This document shows, one piece after another, positions 8,914 through 18,797 of a stretch of DNA of 64,000 bases (position 1 is the first letter of the stretch; the number at the start of each line of letters is the position of its first letter). Source of the stretch: Moorena sp. SIOASIH (GTDB lineage Bacteria; Cyanobacteriota; Cyanobacteriia; Cyanobacteriales; Coleofasciculaceae); NCBI RefSeq assembly GCF_010671925.1, contig NZ_JAAHIH010000005.1, forward strand, positions 558,001 to 622,000, written 5' to 3'. A program made the position numbers and the translations under genes. Below the pieces are notes generated by a model. It was not told the DNA's origin and did not search any database. It worked only from the letters and a program-made list of their open reading frames with translations.

Positions 8914-9207
8914 ATGGCAACTTACAAAGTCACCTTGAAAACGCCAGATGGGGATCAAACCATTGACTGTCCTGAAGACGAATACATTCTCGACACTGCC
9001 GAGGAGCTAGGTGTAGATCTGCCTTATTCCTGCCGTGCGGGTGCCTGCTCTACCTGTGCTGGCAAACTAGAGAGTGGTACTATTGATCAGTCAGACCAAT
9101 CTTTCCTGGATGATGACCAAATGGCCGCTGGCTACGTTCTGACCTGTGTGGCTTACCCCACCTCTGATTGCACAATCAGTACTCATAAAGAGGAAGAACT
9201 GTACTAA
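8914..9207 (+). CDS. petF: Ferredoxin [2Fe-2S], plant type
   Basis: A 97-residue soluble electron carrier that takes electrons from photosystem I and delivers them to FNR and other reductases. The cluster ligands are the cysteines of SCRAGACSTCAG plus the Cys in TCVAYP near residue 80. The C-terminus HKEEELY is typical of cyanobacterial photosynthetic ferredoxins. AGAGG lies about 12 bases before the ATG. It is monocistronic and is followed, after about 450 bases without a gene, by a strong bidirectional terminator at 9657. Confidence 0.96.
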   Translation: MATYKVTLKTPDGDQTIDCPEDEYILDTAEELGVDLPYSCRAGACSTCAGKLESGTIDQSDQSFLDDDQMAAGYVLTCVAYPTSDCTISTHKEEELY

Positions 9208-9656
9208 GTACTACTATAAGTACTAATAACAGAGGGGTGAGTAAAAGCTAATCGAAAATGTCGCAGAGTCTACCAAAAACTCTTATTATTTGTTAGACTT
9301 AAATTAGGGTAACACCGACAGGGATTATTATGTAACTTACATTAAAGCCGAAAACCAAGGTGAAATAGTTGCGCTTAGATCCTGGTGGAACGAACTTTTT
9401 TGACATTTTTATGGCGCTCGCAGGATATTCCTGAGAGCTTTGGGAGATACCCCCTGGATGCTATTGCATCTTGCATTGGCGGGCGAGGGTCTATCTTGGT
9501 AGACTTTGGTAGCTAAAAAGTATCGGAAGTAAGAGAGCTTAGAAGTTGGGTGTTTTACTCTTTCAGCTCTTTACTTCCCCATCGCCGCAGATCCGGTGAT
9601 GAGATAGTCAGGTAATGAGGTGATGGCGAAATCACGCTAAATCCAAGCTAAATCGA

Positions 9657-9699
9657 GGAAGATATGGAATAACTTTCCTGAAATTATTCCATATCTTCC
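9657..9699. terminator. Bidirectional terminator hairpin between convergent genes
   Basis: A perfect 16-bp stem, GGAAGATATGGAATAA at 9657-9672 with its complement at 9684-9699, encloses an 11-base loop. It lies between the ferredoxin gene and the oppositely oriented SpoIID gene, so it could end both transcripts. There is no long T run. The region 9208-9656 shows no gene. Confidence 0.7.
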
Positions 9700-9728
9700 C
9701 TTTCTCCCCTCTTTGACCCTTGATTAGA

Positions 9729-11462
9729 CTAGGGCGTGACTAGTGCGCTGGCATTTTGCCAGAAGATAATAGAATTGTTCAAAGGCTGAATTTGAGTACC
9801 AGGATAATAGAAGCTGAGAATTTTTTCTGCGGACCAACCGAGTTTAGCTAAATTTTGGGAACCGTGTTGGCTGAAGCCAACCCCATGTCCAAAGCCCCCA
9901 CCCACGAAAACGTAGCCTTTGAGGGTTTGGTTGGCTTTGTCATAAATCGGGTCTACGTAGAAGAGGGTGCTGCGGGGAGGACCAAAGGCGCTGCGGGCTT
10001 CATTTTTACTCAGCTCCAGGATACCCCGATCCGTTGTTACCGCCATTTTCAGCACTCTTCCTGCTGGTGAACGCTCTACCACTTCCATATGCTCAATGGT
10101 AGTGAAGTTGGCAAGGGGGTGTTTGGTTTTTTTGAGATAGCGTTGTAAATGGCTGGTGACTTGTTTTAAGCTATTGTTGTACTTCCAGCGGAATAAGTAA
10201 CTATTGTCAGTCTCATTAAATCCTTGCTTCAAGTTCATGAACTCACGGAAATTTTGTTCGTCTGCTAAGGATTTTTGTGACAAATTCCAGAGGGAGTATG
10301 GGGAGTCTACCACTGCTTTTAAGTAAGGACGTTCTGACCCATTCCAAACATCACTGAAAGGCGCACTGACTCCACCAGTTGCCGCTGAATACAGGGCATC
10401 TACTAACTCATTATTGTAGGTCAGGACGAGACCTTTAGTGGCTGCGATCGCACGGTCAGCCACTGGATTGGTTTGATTTATTCCGAAATAAACCTGGCAG
10501 TGAGTATCGGCACAGAGTTCGTAACCGTCAACATTAAATCGGCGTCGGTTCCGCAAGGCGTAGGTGCGAGCAATAATGCTCTGAGCAGCTACGGTTGAAT
10601 AGCGTGCTCCAGCTCCAATTTCATGAGGTACTACACCGCGCAAATAGCTTTCTAGAGGTACCTGATTTACTAAGGTATAGTCACCATAGGCATTGGGCTG
10701 GATGCGTAGACTACCAGGATAAAGTCTTGTCCTACGGTTATTTTCTCCTTTGCTAACCCAGATCAGATTTTTTCCAGCAGTAATATCGATTTCCCGTCGA
10801 TGGTAGCGATAGTTACCAATTACAAAGGAAGCATGGGGCACCTCGGTGACAACATTAGTATCAATATAGGCAGTAGTATCACCTTTGGCTTTGATACTTG
10901 CTAGCAGTAGACGTCGCAATAAAGGGGTTTGATAAACACTCCGTTTTGCCCACACCTGCCAGCGGTCAGGCTTGGCAACTTCCACCTCAATCCCCTTTTC
11001 CCGCCATTTATTGGCACTATCTTCTGCAGTTTCAAAGGTCCCATGGTTACTCAAGACCACGTACTCTTCGATCTGGGGCTGCTGTAACGGTTTATTGACT
11101 ATTTCCAGCTTAAGGCTGCTCAGCTGCTTGGTTTTCGGTTGCATATCACCGCCTAAAAATTTGACGGTTAGCTGATCGTCCGGGGCAGCTTTCAGGGTGA
11201 GCTTGTCAGTTGGTTCATCTCCAAAGCGCTGCACTACTCCCACTTTTAGTGGGATATCTGAGGCTTTGGCTGCTAACCCTGATAGGATAGGTAGTCCCCA
11301 AAACGATAGTGTCATCAACGGTATGAGGAAATGGGGATTGGAAGCTGGGGAATTGAGAGAGATCGGTTTTTTGGTGAACCCCACTATCCAATTGCGAAAC
11401 CGACCTGTCTTACCCGATGCCGTATTTTGATGCGAATTCAAGTCAAGCGCTTTGATTGTCAT
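9729..11462 (-). CDS. SpoIID/LytB domain-containing protein
   Basis: The C-terminal half carries a SpoIID/LytB domain: LESYLRGVVPHEIGAG near the start, AQSIIARTYALRNRRRF, and the terminal GFGHGVGFSQHGSQNLAK...YYPGTQI. SpoIID proteins are lytic transglycosylases that cleave denuded glycan strands; cyanobacterial homologues are exported or anchored proteins presumed to act on peptidoglycan. A hydrophobic stretch (FLIPLMTLSFWGLPILSGLA) near residue 45 would be a membrane anchor or signal. The ATG at 11462 is chosen; a GTG at 11537 extends the same frame by 25 residues and cannot be excluded. An N-terminal repeat-like domain of about 150 residues precedes the catalytic part. Confidence 0.85.
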   Translation of the reverse strand: MTIKALDLNSHQNTASGKTGRFRNWIVGFTKKPISLNSPASNPHFLIPLMTLSFWGLPILSGLAAKASDIPLKVGVVQRFGDEPTDKLTLKAAPDDQLTVKFLGGDMQPKTKQLSSLKLEIVNKPLQQPQIEEYVVLSNHGTFETAEDSANKWREKGIEVEVAKPDRWQVWAKRSVYQTPLLRRLLLASIKAKGDTTAYIDTNVVTEVPHASFVIGNYRYHRREIDITAGKNLIWVSKGENNRRTRLYPGSLRIQPNAYGDYTLVNQVPLESYLRGVVPHEIGAGARYSTVAAQSIIARTYALRNRRRFNVDGYELCADTHCQVYFGINQTNPVADRAIAATKGLVLTYNNELVDALYSAATGGVSAPFSDVWNGSERPYLKAVVDSPYSLWNLSQKSLADEQNFREFMNLKQGFNETDNSYLFRWKYNNSLKQVTSHLQRYLKKTKHPLANFTTIEHMEVVERSPAGRVLKMAVTTDRGILELSKNEARSAFGPPRSTLFYVDPIYDKANQTLKGYVFVGGGFGHGVGFSQHGSQNLAKLGWSAEKILSFYYPGTQIQPLNNSIIFWQNASALVTP

Positions 11463-11619
11463 TAGCTTAGTTGTTAAAGTACCCAATCCATAATTCCCGT
11501 TTCCCGATTCTAGATCCCGAAAAGTACGATCCTCCACAGGTATTGTTACCCTGACCGGGTCTTTTCAGGGTCTTTGCTTTGGGGAAGATTGGAAAGATGG
11601 TGAGCGCGGTAGTATAGCG

Positions 11620-11663
11620 CTACGCCGAAGGCAAAAGGCAAGAGGCAAGAGGCAAGAGGCAAC
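11620..11663. repeat. Short heptamer array (GGCAAGA/GGCAAAA)
   Basis: Five or so heptamer units start after GCGCTACGCCGAA, itself a fragment of another dispersed repeat (compare TACGCGAAC at 32660). The array lies between the SpoIID and CheA-like genes. Confidence 0.75.
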
Positions 11664-11714
11664 AGTTTACTAATCGTCAAGACTAATCACCAATGACTAA
11701 ATGACTAATGGCAG

Positions 11715-14700
11715 CTACCCACTGTGATTACTTCCAGCTAACAACACTTCCCCTTGCCTGATTCGTTGGGCAGCATCTAGTAACACGTCTTCTAGATAGG
11801 GTTTGGTAAAATAGCCTCTGGCACCGAGATCAGCAGCTACTTTCCGGTGTCGATCAGCACCACGAGAGGTGAGCATGGCCAGGGGGATTTCACACAAATC
11901 TGGGTCTTTTTGAAGGCGAGATAGGAGTTCTAGACCATCCATTCTGGGCATTTCAATGTCACAGAATACGATCTCGCAAGGCAAACCAGACCGGAGTTTA
12001 TCCCAGGCTTCTTGACCATCACGGGCTTGTTCTACCCGATAACCAGCTTTACTGAAGGTCATAGAAAGGAGTTCACGGACTGTGATTGAATCATCCACAA
12101 TCAACACCATGGGATCAGATTTGATGAGATTGACCTCGGCTCCGCTGGCGGTTGGAGTTTCCATCCTTTGCCAGATCGCAACACCACCATCTTTACGAAT
12201 CCGACCCATAGCAAGGTCAATCAGTTCTAGAACGTCAGCAATGGGCATCACTCGACCATCCCCTAAGACGGTCGCCCCGGTAATGCCTACTGGCTTGGGT
12301 GCAGGGCCTTCGATTTGCTTAATAACAATTTCTTGCTCCCCTAATACCTGATCAACCTCTACGGCGAGCATGTTACCTGTACTGCGCAGTACCACCACAG
12401 AAATCAGGTTGTCTTCCCGTTGGCTGCCATAGACACTAGCCCGGCTGAGTTGGCTATGGTAGGTCAGCAACTCTGAGAGGGGCTTGAATGGGATCTGGGT
12501 GTCCCGCCATTGAAGAAAGGCTTGACCTTGGGAATTGGTCTGAATGCAGTCAGGGGAGACATCCTGCATGTCTTCCACCCCATCCATGGGAAAAGCAATT
12601 CTGGCGCGATCGCTTACACAGCAGAGGGCTTTACAAATACTCAGGGTCAGGGGTAAGCGAATGGTAAAGGTGGTTCCTTGGCCGAGAGTAGAGTCGATAG
12701 TAATGGTTCCCCGAATTTCACTTAAGCAGGTGCGCACCACATCCATGCCTACCCCTCGACCTTTGGTATCAGTGACTTTCTCCGCAGTGGTGAACCCAGG
12801 GTGGAAGATAAAATTGAACAACTCCAAGTCGCTGAGGGTTTTTGCCTCAGTTGGGGAAATGAGATTCTTTTCAAGGGCTTTAGCTCTAATTCGATCTGGA
12901 TCAATGCCCCCCCCATTATCCGAGATGGAAATCACCGTCTGATTTCCCTGGTAGAATGCTCCGAGGGTGATTTTACCCGCCCTAGGCTTCCCCGCAGCCA
13001 GCCGTTCCTCTGGTAGCTCAATCCCGTGGGTAATGGCATTGTTGACCAGGTGGGTCATAGGATCATAGAGGTGTTCCAAGATCATTTTATCAATCAAGGT
13101 TTCCCGCCCCTCAACCTGTAGCTCGGCTTCCTTGCCTTCCTGCAAGGAAATTTCCCTAACTGCACGGGGCATGCGGTCTGCTGCCTGTGCAAAGGGCACC
13201 ATACGCGATCGCGTCAGTCCTTCTTGGAGTTGATTGGTTACCTGTCTGAGGGTACGAGTTACTTGGTCGGTTTCATCCACCAAAAACTCAATGTCAGACG
13301 CCGACTCCTTAACCCGGACAATCAGCTCAATGATCTCTTGGGATAGCAAATGGAAGCCTGTAAAGCGGTCCATTTCCAGGGGGTGATAGTCTTCTAAGCT
13401 CGTGCAATTCTGGTTTCCTTGTTCCCGTTCTTGGATGCTTGTAGTGCGGTAAATCCTACTACTAGACAATAGGGAATTTTCCAGCAGGGTTCGCTCATAC
13501 AAGTCCCGCATTTTCAAACCCACATCGTTGAGGCTCGATACCTGATGGGATAAATTATCTAAGAATTGCCGCAGCCGTTCTTGATCTTGCTCTAAGGTAT
13601 TGCGACCAACCACCAGTTCTCCCACTAAATTGCTCAGGGTGTCCAGTTGTTTAACCGGTACCCGCATGGTTTGTTCAAATAGCTTAGACCTCGGACGCCT
13701 TGTTTGGCGAGACAACTCCTGATTCATCCCTCCTGGGATAGCAGAGATGCTTTGATTTGCCTGCTCTAGCAAGTGTTCGAGGTCTTTAAAGTCATCCTCT
13801 ACTGAGTCCGCCTGATGGGTTTTCCGGGTTTCTTGGTCTAGGGAGTGGTTAGGTAATGGGCTACTAGTTTCACTTAATAGGAGTTCTAGTTGATCAAATA
13901 TTCTTTTCTGCTCTGATACCACCTCAGCAGTGGGTAAGGTCACATCCAGAGGTTTTATACTGTCAAAATCAACGTTTTGGTAATGTGCGGTAGCTTCTGC
14001 CAACAGCTGCTCTAATTGCTGCCATTGATCTTGGGTTGTTGGTAATGGTTTTGGTGATGAATCTGGTAATTTTTTCGATTTTATGGGATCGGATTTTCTA
14101 TTTTTTCCTTTTACACTTGAACTAAGACCAGGTGTAGACGCCTCACCGGGTCGATCTGAAGTCGAGATGGGCTTTGAAGACCCTGTGGTTGATGGGGAAT
14201 TAATTGCTGGCTGTTCATGGTTTGCAGGGGGGTGATTTGGAATCAGCTCCAAGTCATTGACCAGATTTAAATCTAATTCATTCAGGTCGGTGTGAGTGGG
14301 GTTTGGGTGCGGGGTGCTTGGTGGGATAGGCTGCTGTTTGCCCATCCCATAACTATCTAATTTGGTGGGAGGATTACTTTCCGAGCTTGAGCTATTTTCT
14401 TCAAAAAAGGTATCATCAAATAAACTGCTTAATTCGTCGGCTGGGTTAGTTTTTTGAGTTAGGTTTCCCTCACTACTTCCAAAAGAAAGTAATTCTTCAA
14501 GGTCTTTATCTGTCAGGCTTGGAGTAGGGTTAGGTTTACTATCATTGTGAGTTGACTCCCTTGACTGTAGTAACTCAAAGGCTGCTTCTTCTGGAAATTC
14601 CTCATCGAACAAACTGAGTAAATCTTCCTCGGTAGACTCTGCTGCCTCTGGAATGTTCAACCCATCAAGTTCTTTAATCAGGTCAGATAAATCCTTTGGT

Positions 14701-14999
14701 TCGTCTGTAGTTAGAGAATTGTCTGATTGGCTAGACAACTGCTGGTTATCTGGAGCGATAATTTCTTCTTCTTGCCAGGTTTGATCCAAATCAGGGGTCT
14801 GACCTTCAAAGATATCAGCTAAGGTATTAAGTTCTGCCATGCCAACTTTTGGTTCTGCAGCATCATCGGACTCGATTTCGAGGATATCAGTCGTTGGTTG
14901 TTCCACTTCCTCTATATCCGGTATATCCTCGAGGAAGTTATCTAGGTTAAATTCGTCTTTGATTACTGCTGGTGGCTGAGCATCTAGGTTGTTAGACAT
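11715..14999 (-). CDS. CheA-type hybrid histidine kinase (CheA core-CheW-receiver, PilL-C/Hik43-like)
   Basis: Residues 1-440 are acidic, low-complexity and probably disordered, with no clear histidine phosphotransfer (Hpt) domain. From about 446 the CheA dimerisation helices (VKQLDTLSNLVGELVVGR) lead into an HATPase (N box HLVNNAITHGIE, G boxes SDNGGGIDP and GRGVGMDVVR). A CheW-like domain then runs to about residue 940. The C-terminal receiver (PMVLIVDDSITVRELL; acceptor Asp in CDIEMPRMDG; Lys in FTKPY) ends the protein. The layout and size fit the cyanobacterial kinase of the type IV pilus/phototaxis operon, whose Hpt part can be a separate protein. No other chemotaxis gene is adjacent, so the phosphodonor partners must be elsewhere. 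Confidence 0.88.
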   Translation of the reverse strand: MSNNLDAQPPAVIKDEFNLDNFLEDIPDIEEVEQPTTDILEIESDDAAEPKVGMAELNTLADIFEGQTPDLDQTWQEEEIIAPDNQQLSSQSDNSLTTDEPKDLSDLIKELDGLNIPEAAESTEEDLLSLFDEEFPEEAAFELLQSRESTHNDSKPNPTPSLTDKDLEELLSFGSSEGNLTQKTNPADELSSLFDDTFFEENSSSSESNPPTKLDSYGMGKQQPIPPSTPHPNPTHTDLNELDLNLVNDLELIPNHPPANHEQPAINSPSTTGSSKPISTSDRPGEASTPGLSSSVKGKNRKSDPIKSKKLPDSSPKPLPTTQDQWQQLEQLLAEATAHYQNVDFDSIKPLDVTLPTAEVVSEQKRIFDQLELLLSETSSPLPNHSLDQETRKTHQADSVEDDFKDLEHLLEQANQSISAIPGGMNQELSRQTRRPRSKLFEQTMRVPVKQLDTLSNLVGELVVGRNTLEQDQERLRQFLDNLSHQVSSLNDVGLKMRDLYERTLLENSLLSSSRIYRTTSIQEREQGNQNCTSLEDYHPLEMDRFTGFHLLSQEIIELIVRVKESASDIEFLVDETDQVTRTLRQVTNQLQEGLTRSRMVPFAQAADRMPRAVREISLQEGKEAELQVEGRETLIDKMILEHLYDPMTHLVNNAITHGIELPEERLAAGKPRAGKITLGAFYQGNQTVISISDNGGGIDPDRIRAKALEKNLISPTEAKTLSDLELFNFIFHPGFTTAEKVTDTKGRGVGMDVVRTCLSEIRGTITIDSTLGQGTTFTIRLPLTLSICKALCCVSDRARIAFPMDGVEDMQDVSPDCIQTNSQGQAFLQWRDTQIPFKPLSELLTYHSQLSRASVYGSQREDNLISVVVLRSTGNMLAVEVDQVLGEQEIVIKQIEGPAPKPVGITGATVLGDGRVMPIADVLELIDLAMGRIRKDGGVAIWQRMETPTASGAEVNLIKSDPMVLIVDDSITVRELLSMTFSKAGYRVEQARDGQEAWDKLRSGLPCEIVFCDIEMPRMDGLELLSRLQKDPDLCEIPLAMLTSRGADRHRKVAADLGARGYFTKPYLEDVLLDAAQRIRQGEVLLAGSNHSG

Positions 15000-15178
15000 T
15001 CGGAAAGCTAAAATTCCACATTACGCGAACATTTTTCACCTTTTGCCTTGGCAAGTTCGCCGGTTCCCTGCGACGAGAAACTGATATAATCCGGTAAAAA
15101 CCGTATTAAAGTTCCCTTCCTGCTTCTTTCCAGTTACCTGGTTTTTCATAGGGTGTCGGCACTTCCTATTCCACAGGC

Positions 15179-16258
15179 TTAGACCGAATAGCCTTCGGCA
15201 AAACGTTCTAAATTCAGGCTGGCGTTATAGTCACGGTCTTTGACTTCACCGCAAACCTCACAATCAAAAACTCGTTCTTTAAGTGGCATTTCCTGAACAT
15301 GACCACAACTATAACAAGTTTTAGTGGATGGGTAGAATCTATCTACAAATACCAATGAGCAACCGTACCACTCAGACTTGTATTCGACTTGACGACGAAT
15401 TTCATAAAGAGCGGAATCGGCTATCGCACCTGCTAACTTATGGTTTTTTAGCAGACCGGAAACATTTAGATCTTCTAACCCAATGACTGCGTGGTTTTTG
15501 CAAAGCCAAGAGGTTAATTTGTGAATTGCATCTTTCCGGATGTTAGCAACACGTTGATGGGCTTTAGCTAATTTCAGCTTGGTCTTATTTCTATTGGCAG
15601 AACCCATAGTTCTTCTAGATAGTTCTCGTTGAAGTCTAGCCAGCTTTTTCTGAGCTTGTTTGTAAGCTCTAGGATTAGGAAATACAGTCCCATCTGAACA
15701 GGTGGCTAGAACTTTAACCCCGACATCAACACCTAGATATTCTCTACATTTAACAGTGGGTTCAGGTTCCAACTCGTAGGCCAAATAAATATACCAATAA
15801 TCGGCTACTCGACTGATTGTAACCCGCTTCGTCTGGATTCCAGGTAAAGGTTCATAAGTGCTAACCCACCCAATAAAAGGGAGTTTCAACCGAGTTCCTG
15901 AAAACTCCATGACCTTCCCACAATTATCTATGGTGAAGCTATCATTTCTACCTTTCTTCTTGAACTTAGGGTGTTGAGCTCTCCCTTGAAAGAATCGGTT
16001 AAACGCTTCTCCTAAGTGCATGAATACGAATTGATAAACCCTATAACTTAAGGTATCCTGCCAAGGATATTGAGGTTTAACATGATTGGCATAGAACTTT
16101 TTCAGCTTGTTAGCAGAAGGCTTTAGCCCGGCTTTATAGGATTCGTTCCACATATTTAAAGCCCAATTCCAAAGCCACCTAGAATACCCAGCGTGTTGAG
16201 CCATCAAGGTTTTTTGTCTATTATTAAGTTTTAACTTGGTCTTGAAGGCTCGTTGCAT
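15179..16258 (-). CDS. tnpB: TnpB family RNA-guided nuclease (IS200/IS605, orphan)
   Basis: The protein has the TnpB layout: an N-terminal helical domain with helix-turn-helix character, RuvC motif I (LGVDVGVKVLATCSDGTVF, catalytic Asp), RuvC II (IGLEDLNVSGLL, Glu), and a four-cysteine zinc ribbon (CYSCG...CEVCG). RuvC III follows (KDRDYNASLNL, Asp). TnpB is an RNA-guided DNA endonuclease that maintains IS200/IS605 elements. No tnpA transposase is nearby. The TAA that ends it is followed in frame by ten more codons (ACGIGSADTL) before a TGA. I recall similar tails in longer TnpB proteins, so the C-terminus may be trimmed by a point mutation. No clear element ends were found. The upstream gap 16259-16632 shows no gene. 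Confidence 0.92.
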   Translation of the reverse strand: MQRAFKTKLKLNNRQKTLMAQHAGYSRWLWNWALNMWNESYKAGLKPSANKLKKFYANHVKPQYPWQDTLSYRVYQFVFMHLGEAFNRFFQGRAQHPKFKKKGRNDSFTIDNCGKVMEFSGTRLKLPFIGWVSTYEPLPGIQTKRVTISRVADYWYIYLAYELEPEPTVKCREYLGVDVGVKVLATCSDGTVFPNPRAYKQAQKKLARLQRELSRRTMGSANRNKTKLKLAKAHQRVANIRKDAIHKLTSWLCKNHAVIGLEDLNVSGLLKNHKLAGAIADSALYEIRRQVEYKSEWYGCSLVFVDRFYPSTKTCYSCGHVQEMPLKERVFDCEVCGEVKDRDYNASLNLERFAEGYSV

Positions 16259-16632
16259 AAGTCTGGGTCATTCTTAATTTTGGTTTGATACTAAGCGAGC
16301 AGCTCGGCGCTGTCAGTCATGGAGTTTTAATGGCTTTGATTATCCCTGCCGTTTCCCATCAAGCTCACGTTCTGACATTGACCCCGACTCACTCAGCAGC
16401 AACTCTGAGTTTGATGTACTTAGTCACCGAGCTACCTTTGACGACATAATGATCGTATCGTTTTGTACCGCAAATCGTCAACTAAGTTATTCCTCTATGA
16501 TAGTTCTAAAATTTCATCTCACTAACTAGCCAAGACATAGATTAACACTTCCGGATCTATACAGACGAGGTTTTCTTGCCTCGCTAGCTAAATTTTTTAT
16601 AACGTTTTTCCTATCTCAGTTCAATTGTGAGT

Positions 16633-17388
16633 TCAACGACTCAGAGCATTTAAGAATTTCTGGATACCTGAGAATAACGACTGTTTTTTTTGGGCAGATG
16701 GTATATTTTGAGAATCTTCTGGGCTAGTTGTGTTAACTAGACTTGCCTTAAGTATAATTTGCTCAATAGCCTCTGCTGTCGGTTTGCTGGGTTCTTCAGT
16801 CACCAACTGATACTCATCATCAATTTCTAGCCATACTTGCCACACAGAAGGGTAACAACGCCATAGAGCCCCTCCTGGAAAGGGTCGCAGATAATAACAA
16901 GACTCCAGAGTTTTCAGGAAGCGATCGCGCAACTGACGTGCGGCATAGCCAATCCCTACAATCGAGACATCTTCGAGCTGAGGATTTAGGATCACACAGG
17001 GGCGATCCCCCGCCAAATTGCAAATCTTTTCCACTTGGGCTACTTCCACGGCAGACGGACCCACTAGCAAGAAAACCTGGTCATCCTCATCAATTCTAGT
17101 TTCTGCTGGGGAGCGACTGGTGCCAACATCAGTAATTTTAAACGGTACCTCTCCCCAGTCACGACGGGCAAGGGCTGAAGCACCTGTATCAGGAAAGAAG
17201 ATTTTCAGTCCGGAGCCATACTGCTCAAATATCGGAATAAATGCTTGGGCGATTGACTGGGCTTGCAGGGCAATTTCTGGAAAGACCAACTCCACTTGCA
17301 GCCTGGTTTGACCCTCATCTAGGGCGGCTTTGGTCGCTTCTTTAGCTTGAGCGATCGCGTCTTCTAAGGTTAAAGGAAGTTCACTCAT
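16633..17388 (-). CDS. DUF1995 family protein
   Basis: The start at 17388 (MSELPLTLEDAIAQAKEATKAALDEG) matches the usual N-terminus of cyanobacterial and plastid DUF1995 proteins; a longer open frame to 17472 adds sequence unlike the family. The 251-residue protein contains LQVELVFPEI, a nucleotide-binding-like VFLLVGPSAVEVAQVEKI segment and a terminal extension. DUF1995 members such as plant LPA3 and PSA3 relatives are linked to photosystem assembly, but this member's role is not established. It follows the cysteine desulfurase gene by about 130 bases on the same strand and might be co-transcribed. Confidence 0.88.
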   Translation of the reverse strand: MSELPLTLEDAIAQAKEATKAALDEGQTRLQVELVFPEIALQAQSIAQAFIPIFEQYGSGLKIFFPDTGASALARRDWGEVPFKITDVGTSRSPAETRIDEDDQVFLLVGPSAVEVAQVEKICNLAGDRPCVILNPQLEDVSIVGIGYAARQLRDRFLKTLESCYYLRPFPGGALWRCYPSVWQVWLEIDDEYQLVTEEPSKPTAEAIEQIILKASLVNTTSPEDSQNIPSAQKKQSLFSGIQKFLNALSR

Positions 17389-17515
17389 GAGTCTGTTTTT
17401 ATGTGTCTTTATGAAAGACTTTAATACTAATGGCTTCAAATATAAATGTCTCGCCACATTAATCCCACCCAATCAACCCTACCCATCGGAGCAATTGAGC
17501 CTTTTTTGAGCAACG

Positions 17516-18679
17516 TTAGACCTTAGATAATGCTGGTTGTGGCATCAGTCGTTCCAAAATTTGCTTGAGTACCATCACCGTCCAATCTACATCAGCTTCT
17601 GTGGTATCTCGCCCCAGTGTCAACCGAATTCCAGCCAAAGCAGCTGGCTCATTGTAACCCATTGCTAACAATATCGGACTCGGACTCAGTTTACCACTGT
17701 GGCAAGCGGAACCTGCACTAATCCCAATACCAGCCTGATTAAACTGGCGCACTATAGTTTTGCCAGTCACCCCTTCAGTAGGGGAAGTCACACAGAAACT
17801 AACGTGATGGGGTAAGCGATAGTCTCTAGAACCAGTGGGAATGAGATTGGGAGTATCAGCCAGTTGGTCAAACATGCGATCGCGTAATCGAATTAACCGA
17901 GGTGTATCTGTTAGCATTTGCGCTGCTGCTAGTTCTGCTGCCATGCCAAACCCAGCAATTACTGGCACCGCCTGGGTTCCAGACCTCAATCGTGATTCTT
18001 GTCCACCACCGGAGATCAGGGGAACTAACTCCACACCAGGGCGGATATAGAGTGCCCCTGATCCCATTGGACCATAAATTTTGTGACTGGAAATCGACAG
18101 CAAATCCACCGGTAGTCGTTGAACGTCGATAGGTAGCCGTCCGGCTACTTGAACTGCATCGGTATGAAACAGCACACCCTGTTCACGAGCAATTTGTCCA
18201 AGTTCATCGATAGGTTGGAGTGTACCTACTTCACTTTGACCGTAGATGACGGAGACTAAAACTGTATTTGCCTGTAGGGCAGCTTTTAAATCATTGGGAT
18301 TGACCCGTCCCACAGAATCCACTGGTAGCCTGGTCACTTGCCAACCCCACTGCTCCAACCAGGCCACTGGTTGAGCGATCGCAGAATGCTCTACACTAGA
18401 AATAATGATATGTTGGGGTTTTTTATAACCTTGGGCAACCCCCATCACTGCCAAATTATCCGCCTCAGTACCGCCAGAGGTAAATGTAATCGATTCTGCT
18501 GGTGCATTGATTAACCTAGCCACCTGCATTCTTGCTCTTTCCAGTACAATAGCCGCTCGCTGACCCCACTGGTGTAAGCTAGAGGGATTACCCCACTGCT
18601 CGGTAAGGATATCTTGCATAGTTGTAATGACTTCTGGCCTTGGTGGTGTGTTGGCGCTATAGTCCAGATAAATTTGCAT
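17516..18679 (-). CDS. Cysteine desulfurase (NifS/IscS-like)
   Basis: A 387-residue PLP enzyme that removes sulfur from cysteine as a protein persulfide for Fe-S clusters and thio-cofactors. Visible motifs are the N-terminal YLDYSANTPPRPEV, TSGGTEADNLAVMGV, the PLP-binding region HTDAVQVAGRLPIDV, the Schiff-base lysine in SISSHKIYGPMG, and the active-site cysteine in GISAGSACHSG. Several paralogues usually exist in cyanobacteria, so no specific gene symbol is assigned. No Fe-S scaffold gene is adjacent. A 14-bp tandem repeat (TAATGAATAATAAC) occupies 18750-18800 just upstream. Confidence 0.94.
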   Translation of the reverse strand: MQIYLDYSANTPPRPEVITTMQDILTEQWGNPSSLHQWGQRAAIVLERARMQVARLINAPAESITFTSGGTEADNLAVMGVAQGYKKPQHIIISSVEHSAIAQPVAWLEQWGWQVTRLPVDSVGRVNPNDLKAALQANTVLVSVIYGQSEVGTLQPIDELGQIAREQGVLFHTDAVQVAGRLPIDVQRLPVDLLSISSHKIYGPMGSGALYIRPGVELVPLISGGGQESRLRSGTQAVPVIAGFGMAAELAAAQMLTDTPRLIRLRDRMFDQLADTPNLIPTGSRDYRLPHHVSFCVTSPTEGVTGKTIVRQFNQAGIGISAGSACHSGKLSPSPILLAMGYNEPAALAGIRLTLGRDTTEADVDWTVMVLKQILERLMPQPALSKV

Positions 18680-18797
18680 CGGTTTTCAGGGAACCAGCTA
18701 TCTCTACCTTCAGCATATAACCTTTCCTGGTCTCTCTCCAACTGATGACTAATAACTAATGAATAATAACTAATGAATAATAACTAATGAATAATAA

